From Helicobacter cholecystus (GTDB lineage Bacteria > Campylobacterota > Campylobacteria > Campylobacterales > Helicobacteraceae): a DNA stretch of 35,055 nucleotides. The notes below the pieces were generated by a model that saw nothing but the letters and a program-made list of their open reading frames with translations, searched no databases and was not told the DNA's origin. The DNA is taken from assembly GCF_003364215.1 (NCBI RefSeq), contig NZ_NXLU01000010.1, positions 1-35,055 of the forward strand, written 5' to 3'. The position numbers and the translations under genes are program-made. Positions 32,585 through 35,055 of the stretch are shown here, piece by piece. The stretch's first letter is position 1. Each line of letters begins with the position of its first letter.

Positions 32585-34402
32585 ATGGGCGGAATTCTCA
32601 CTTCACTCAATACGTCTTATACAGGTTTGCAAGCTCATCAGGCTATGGTGGATACTACTGGTAATAATATTGCAAATGCAAGTGATGAGTTTTATTCTCG
32701 TCAAAAGGTTGCACTCAAACCCCAAACTCCTCTTGATAAGGGAAATTATCATCTTGGAACAGGGGTGCAGATTGAGAGTATTGTGCGTGCACATGATGAA
32801 TTTGTTTTTCAGCGTTATGGAAGAGCAGCACAAGAAAAAGAATTTTATCAAACCCAGTATGACCAACTCAGAGAAACGGCATCGCTTTTTCCAGATTTAG
32901 AAGGTGTGGGGATTTATGATGATTTACAACAATACTTTAATTCTTGGAAAGATTTGAGTAAAAATGCAAAAGATCCTGCGCAAAAGCAATTGCTTATTCA
33001 ATCTGCACAAGCATTGATTCGAGGAATCCATGCGGCATATGATAATGTTGCGACAATGCAGAAAAAAGCAAGCGATGAACTTGCAATGAGAATTGAGGAA
33101 GTCAATCGTATAGGAAAGCAGATTGCAGAAATTAATAAGAAATTAAGTATTAAAGAATCTCATGTTGATCTTTCTTATGCTAATGATTTACGAGATCAAA
33201 GAGATAAACTCGAGTTTGAACTCAAAGAATTAATCGGTGGCTCAGTCTTTAAATCAAATCTTAAAACTAATATTTCCATTGATTCTAGAGATGTGGATTA
33301 TGGAGAGAATTATGTGATGAATATTGCGGGGGGATTTAATATTGTTGATGGAATTAATTTCCATCCTCTTGAGGTTAAGGCCTCACACCAAGGAGAACTT
33401 CTCAATCATGTTTATTTTCAAAATCAAGACTATCGTCCTGTAGATATTACAAATAGTCTTTTAGAAGGAAAAATAGGGGGGTTAATTAAGATGTATGCAG
33501 ATGGGTATGATGGATCAGTCCCTGGAAAATTCCAAAAATATATAGATATGCTTAATACTTTTGCAGAAGGGTTTATTGAAGCCTCTAATAATATTTATGC
33601 ACAAAGTGCCACAACTTCCGTACAGAGCAAGTTTCTAGAAGTGCGCAATGATCAATCTTTAATTGATAGTGATTACAATATTAGGGAAGGATCTTTTGAC
33701 ATTGTTATTTATAATGGTGATGGAGAAGAGATTGGAGTAAAGAGTATTGAGGTTACTCCATTAACTTCAATCCAAGATATTGTCAAACAAATTAACGCCA
33801 ATACAGATGATAATAACGATAAAAATACGCTTAATGATATTGATGATTATTTTACTGCAAATTATGATGCGCAAATAGGACGCTTTCAAATTATGCCCAA
33901 AAACCAAAGTGATGTATTTATCGGAGTGAGGGATCACGGGAGTAATCTTCCTGGAGCTTTTGGATTGAATAGATTTTTTGATGGAGATAATGCAAAGAAT
34001 ATTGAAGTAAGTTCAGTTTTTGTACAAGATCCCACCAAGCTTCGTCCATGGGTTTCACCCACAAGTGGAAACACAGAAGTAGCAAATATGATGCAACGTC
34101 TCCAATATGATAATGTAACTTTTCAAGAGAGTAAAACAAAGAAGCAAGATATGCAAATTGCTCAATATTATCGTCTTTTAGGGGGTGCAATTGCTACGGA
34201 TACGCAGTCTGTCAAAGCTACATTAGATACCAAATCAGCCCTTTTCTCTGCAGCAAAAAAAGAATATCTGAGTATTTCTCAAGTGAGCGTTGATGAGGAG
34301 ATGGTTAATCTCATTAAGTTTCAAAGTGGATATGCGGCTAATGCCAAAGTTGTTAGCACTATTGATAAAATGATTGATACACTTCTGGGGCTTAAACAAT
34401 AA
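32585..34402 (+). CDS. flgK: Flagellar hook-associated protein 1 (FlgK)
   Basis: FlgK joins the hook to the filament and is exported by the flagellar type III system. The 605-residue protein has the conserved N-terminal coil LNTSYTGLQAHQAMVDTTGNNIAN, a long helical DO domain (QYFNSWKDLSKNAKDPAQ), a variable central region, and the C-terminal coil VDEEMVNLIKFQSGYAANAKVVSTIDKMIDTLL. Both terminal coils are needed for polymerisation, and no signal peptide is expected. Length matches Campylobacter and Helicobacter FlgK. It ends with a terminator. Confidence 0.96.
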   Translation: MGGILTSLNTSYTGLQAHQAMVDTTGNNIANASDEFYSRQKVALKPQTPLDKGNYHLGTGVQIESIVRAHDEFVFQRYGRAAQEKEFYQTQYDQLRETASLFPDLEGVGIYDDLQQYFNSWKDLSKNAKDPAQKQLLIQSAQALIRGIHAAYDNVATMQKKASDELAMRIEEVNRIGKQIAEINKKLSIKESHVDLSYANDLRDQRDKLEFELKELIGGSVFKSNLKTNISIDSRDVDYGENYVMNIAGGFNIVDGINFHPLEVKASHQGELLNHVYFQNQDYRPVDITNSLLEGKIGGLIKMYADGYDGSVPGKFQKYIDMLNTFAEGFIEASNNIYAQSATTSVQSKFLEVRNDQSLIDSDYNIREGSFDIVIYNGDGEEIGVKSIEVTPLTSIQDIVKQINANTDDNNDKNTLNDIDDYFTANYDAQIGRFQIMPKNQSDVFIGVRDHGSNLPGAFGLNRFFDGDNAKNIEVSSVFVQDPTKLRPWVSPTSGNTEVANMMQRLQYDNVTFQESKTKKQDMQIAQYYRLLGGAIATDTQSVKATLDTKSALFSAAKKEYLSISQVSVDEEMVNLIKFQSGYAANAKVVSTIDKMIDTLLGLKQ

Positions 34403-34411
34403 AAAGACTTT

Positions 34412-34448
34412 ATTCAATCTATTGCCATATTGAATGATCTCTTTTTTT
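34412..34448 (+). terminator. Terminator of the flgM-flgK region
   Basis: ATTCAAT / ATTGAAT (7 bp, 10-base loop) is followed by GATCTC and seven T. It lies 10 bases beyond flgK. Confidence 0.7.
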
Positions 34449-34496
34449 ATAAAATTTTTTCATCAATAATTCCAGCATAAAGACAAAAAAGCAATC

Positions 34497-34518
34497 ATCA
34501 TTCATGCACTTGAATGAT
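34497..34518. repeat. Perfect 8-bp inverted repeat downstream of flgK
   Basis: ATCATTCA-TGCACT-TGAATGAT could be a second terminator for either strand or an operator. No T run follows on the plus strand. Confidence 0.4.
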
Positions 34519-35042
34519 AAAACTATAGAAAAATCAACTTTAAAGTGTGCAAATTTTTATACTTCTAGATCAACCTATCACAATTTTTAAAATATGATTT
34601 TCTTATTTACTCCTCAAGTCTTAAAACTATTTATTAGATTTATAAAGAAGACCTATAGCTTTAGAGTGATTTGGTAATGGATTCTGATTACAAATTTAAT
34701 ATTAAACTTTTTATAGATGCTAAATATTCTCTATAACATCAAAGATATTCAAGTTTTAACCATACAAGATCTTTGAATACAATCATAAAAAAGTCATAAT
34801 ATAAATTAAATAAATAGTAAATAAAAAATCATAATCTTATATAAATATAAATAAAATATATTAGAAAATAATAAAAATATTAATAATACATAAATCTAAT
34901 TCTATTATTTTATATATAAAAAAATTAAATTTATTATATTTATAAATACCCTATTTATAGTTATTCTATCACTTTTAATAATCTAAATATTATTGTTTTC
35001 TTAAATATATAAATACAAAAAAATATAATTTTAATAAATTTA

Positions 35043-35055
35043 CCCCCCCCCCCCC
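35043..35055. repeat. Poly-C tract at the window end
   Basis: Thirteen C residues end the window. In Helicobacter and Campylobacter, G/C homopolymers of this length are typical phase-variation tracts and a common cause of contig breaks. A sequencing artefact at a contig end is the alternative. Confidence 0.75.

Larger units (their letters stand above)
34403..35042. other. Gene-free AT-rich region
   Basis: About 640 bases without a credible gene on either strand. After the two hairpins, base composition becomes extreme: from about 34780 to the poly-C tract there is almost no G or C. A loose inverted pair TCAAAGAT (34739-34746) / ATCTTTGA lies within it. Such DNA could be a promoter or UP-element region for a gene beyond the window, or degenerated sequence. 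Confidence 0.7.

Noticed and set aside
34403-35042. Hidden small gene or structured RNA in the AT-rich end
   Set aside because: Frames on both strands are short and lack ribosome sites; only two small hairpins near flgK are supported.
1-35055. CRISPR arrays, insertion sequences, prophage or integrase genes
   Set aside because: No regularly spaced repeats, transposase or integrase motifs or terminal inverted repeats were seen. The tRNA-Arg has no integrase nearby and no duplicated 3' end in the window.

Overview
The window is about 35 kb of AT-rich, densely packed chromosome from a Helicobacter-type member of the Campylobacterota. The recognisable proteins (HobA, the 380-residue FolP, NapA/Dps, FlgS, PseC, cytochrome c553, the HtrA family) and their local order match blocks known from Helicobacter pylori: pheS-pheT-aroA-ispH-rpsA, cytochrome c553-rppH-lysC-hobA-holB-folP, flgI-flgJ-flgS-napA, rpsU-fabG-acpP-fabF-accA, and dcd / accB-accC. 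H. pylori lacks the nrfHA ammonia-forming nitrite reductase found here, so an enterohepatic Helicobacter (or near relative) fits better. I cannot name the species. The window ends in 13 C residues after several hundred bases of extremely AT-rich DNA, which looks like a contig end.

Layout. Bases 1-415 hold a decayed Fic-family gene remnant and no intact gene. 416-3707 (minus strand) carries a membrane-anchored protein of unknown function and the nrfH-nrfA pair. A roughly 300-base divergent promoter region follows. 4005-11761 (plus) is pheS-pheT-aroA-ispH, then rpsA and a small membrane-anchored protein. 11758-12060 is a periplasmic cytochrome c553. 12154-16699 is a tightly overlapping six-gene run: rppH, lysC, hobA, holB, folP and a gene of unknown function. 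htrA and lepA follow as single genes. 20136-22484 is the flagellar run flgI-flgJ-flgS, then dps. 22997-26605 (minus) holds the fatty-acid genes rpsU, fabG, acpP, fabF and accA. A tRNA-Arg with anticodon GCG and a PAP2-family phosphatase precede dcd (minus), which faces away from accB-accC. accC overlaps a coiled-coil gene that in turn overlaps pseC. The window closes with a small membrane protein, flgM, a flgN-like gene and flgK.

How the genes fit together. Three themes recur. The first is respiration: NrfH/NrfA for periplasmic nitrite reduction, and cytochrome c553. The second is core macromolecule and lipid synthesis: translation, shikimate, isoprenoid, folate, lysine, the malonyl-CoA and FAS II steps, and dCTP deamination. 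The third is motility: rod/ring assembly, the FlgS kinase that feeds sigma-54, PseC for pseudaminic acid on flagellin, the anti-sigma-28 factor FlgM, a hook-junction chaperone and FlgK. Two close matches to the sigma-54 consensus are visible. One lies upstream of flgI-flgJ-flgS, so the sigma-54 activating kinase may sit in a sigma-54-driven operon. The other lies inside the last codons of flgM and drives flgN-flgK. Other points worth checking are the NrfA catalytic heme motif, which is CXXCH rather than CXXCK, a Gly-to-Ser change in the FabG cofactor loop, a degenerate PheT editing domain, the tRNA-Arg(GCG), operator-like dyads at dps and cytochrome c553, and the terminal poly-C tract. I see no prophage, insertion sequence, CRISPR array or clearly new multi-gene system.
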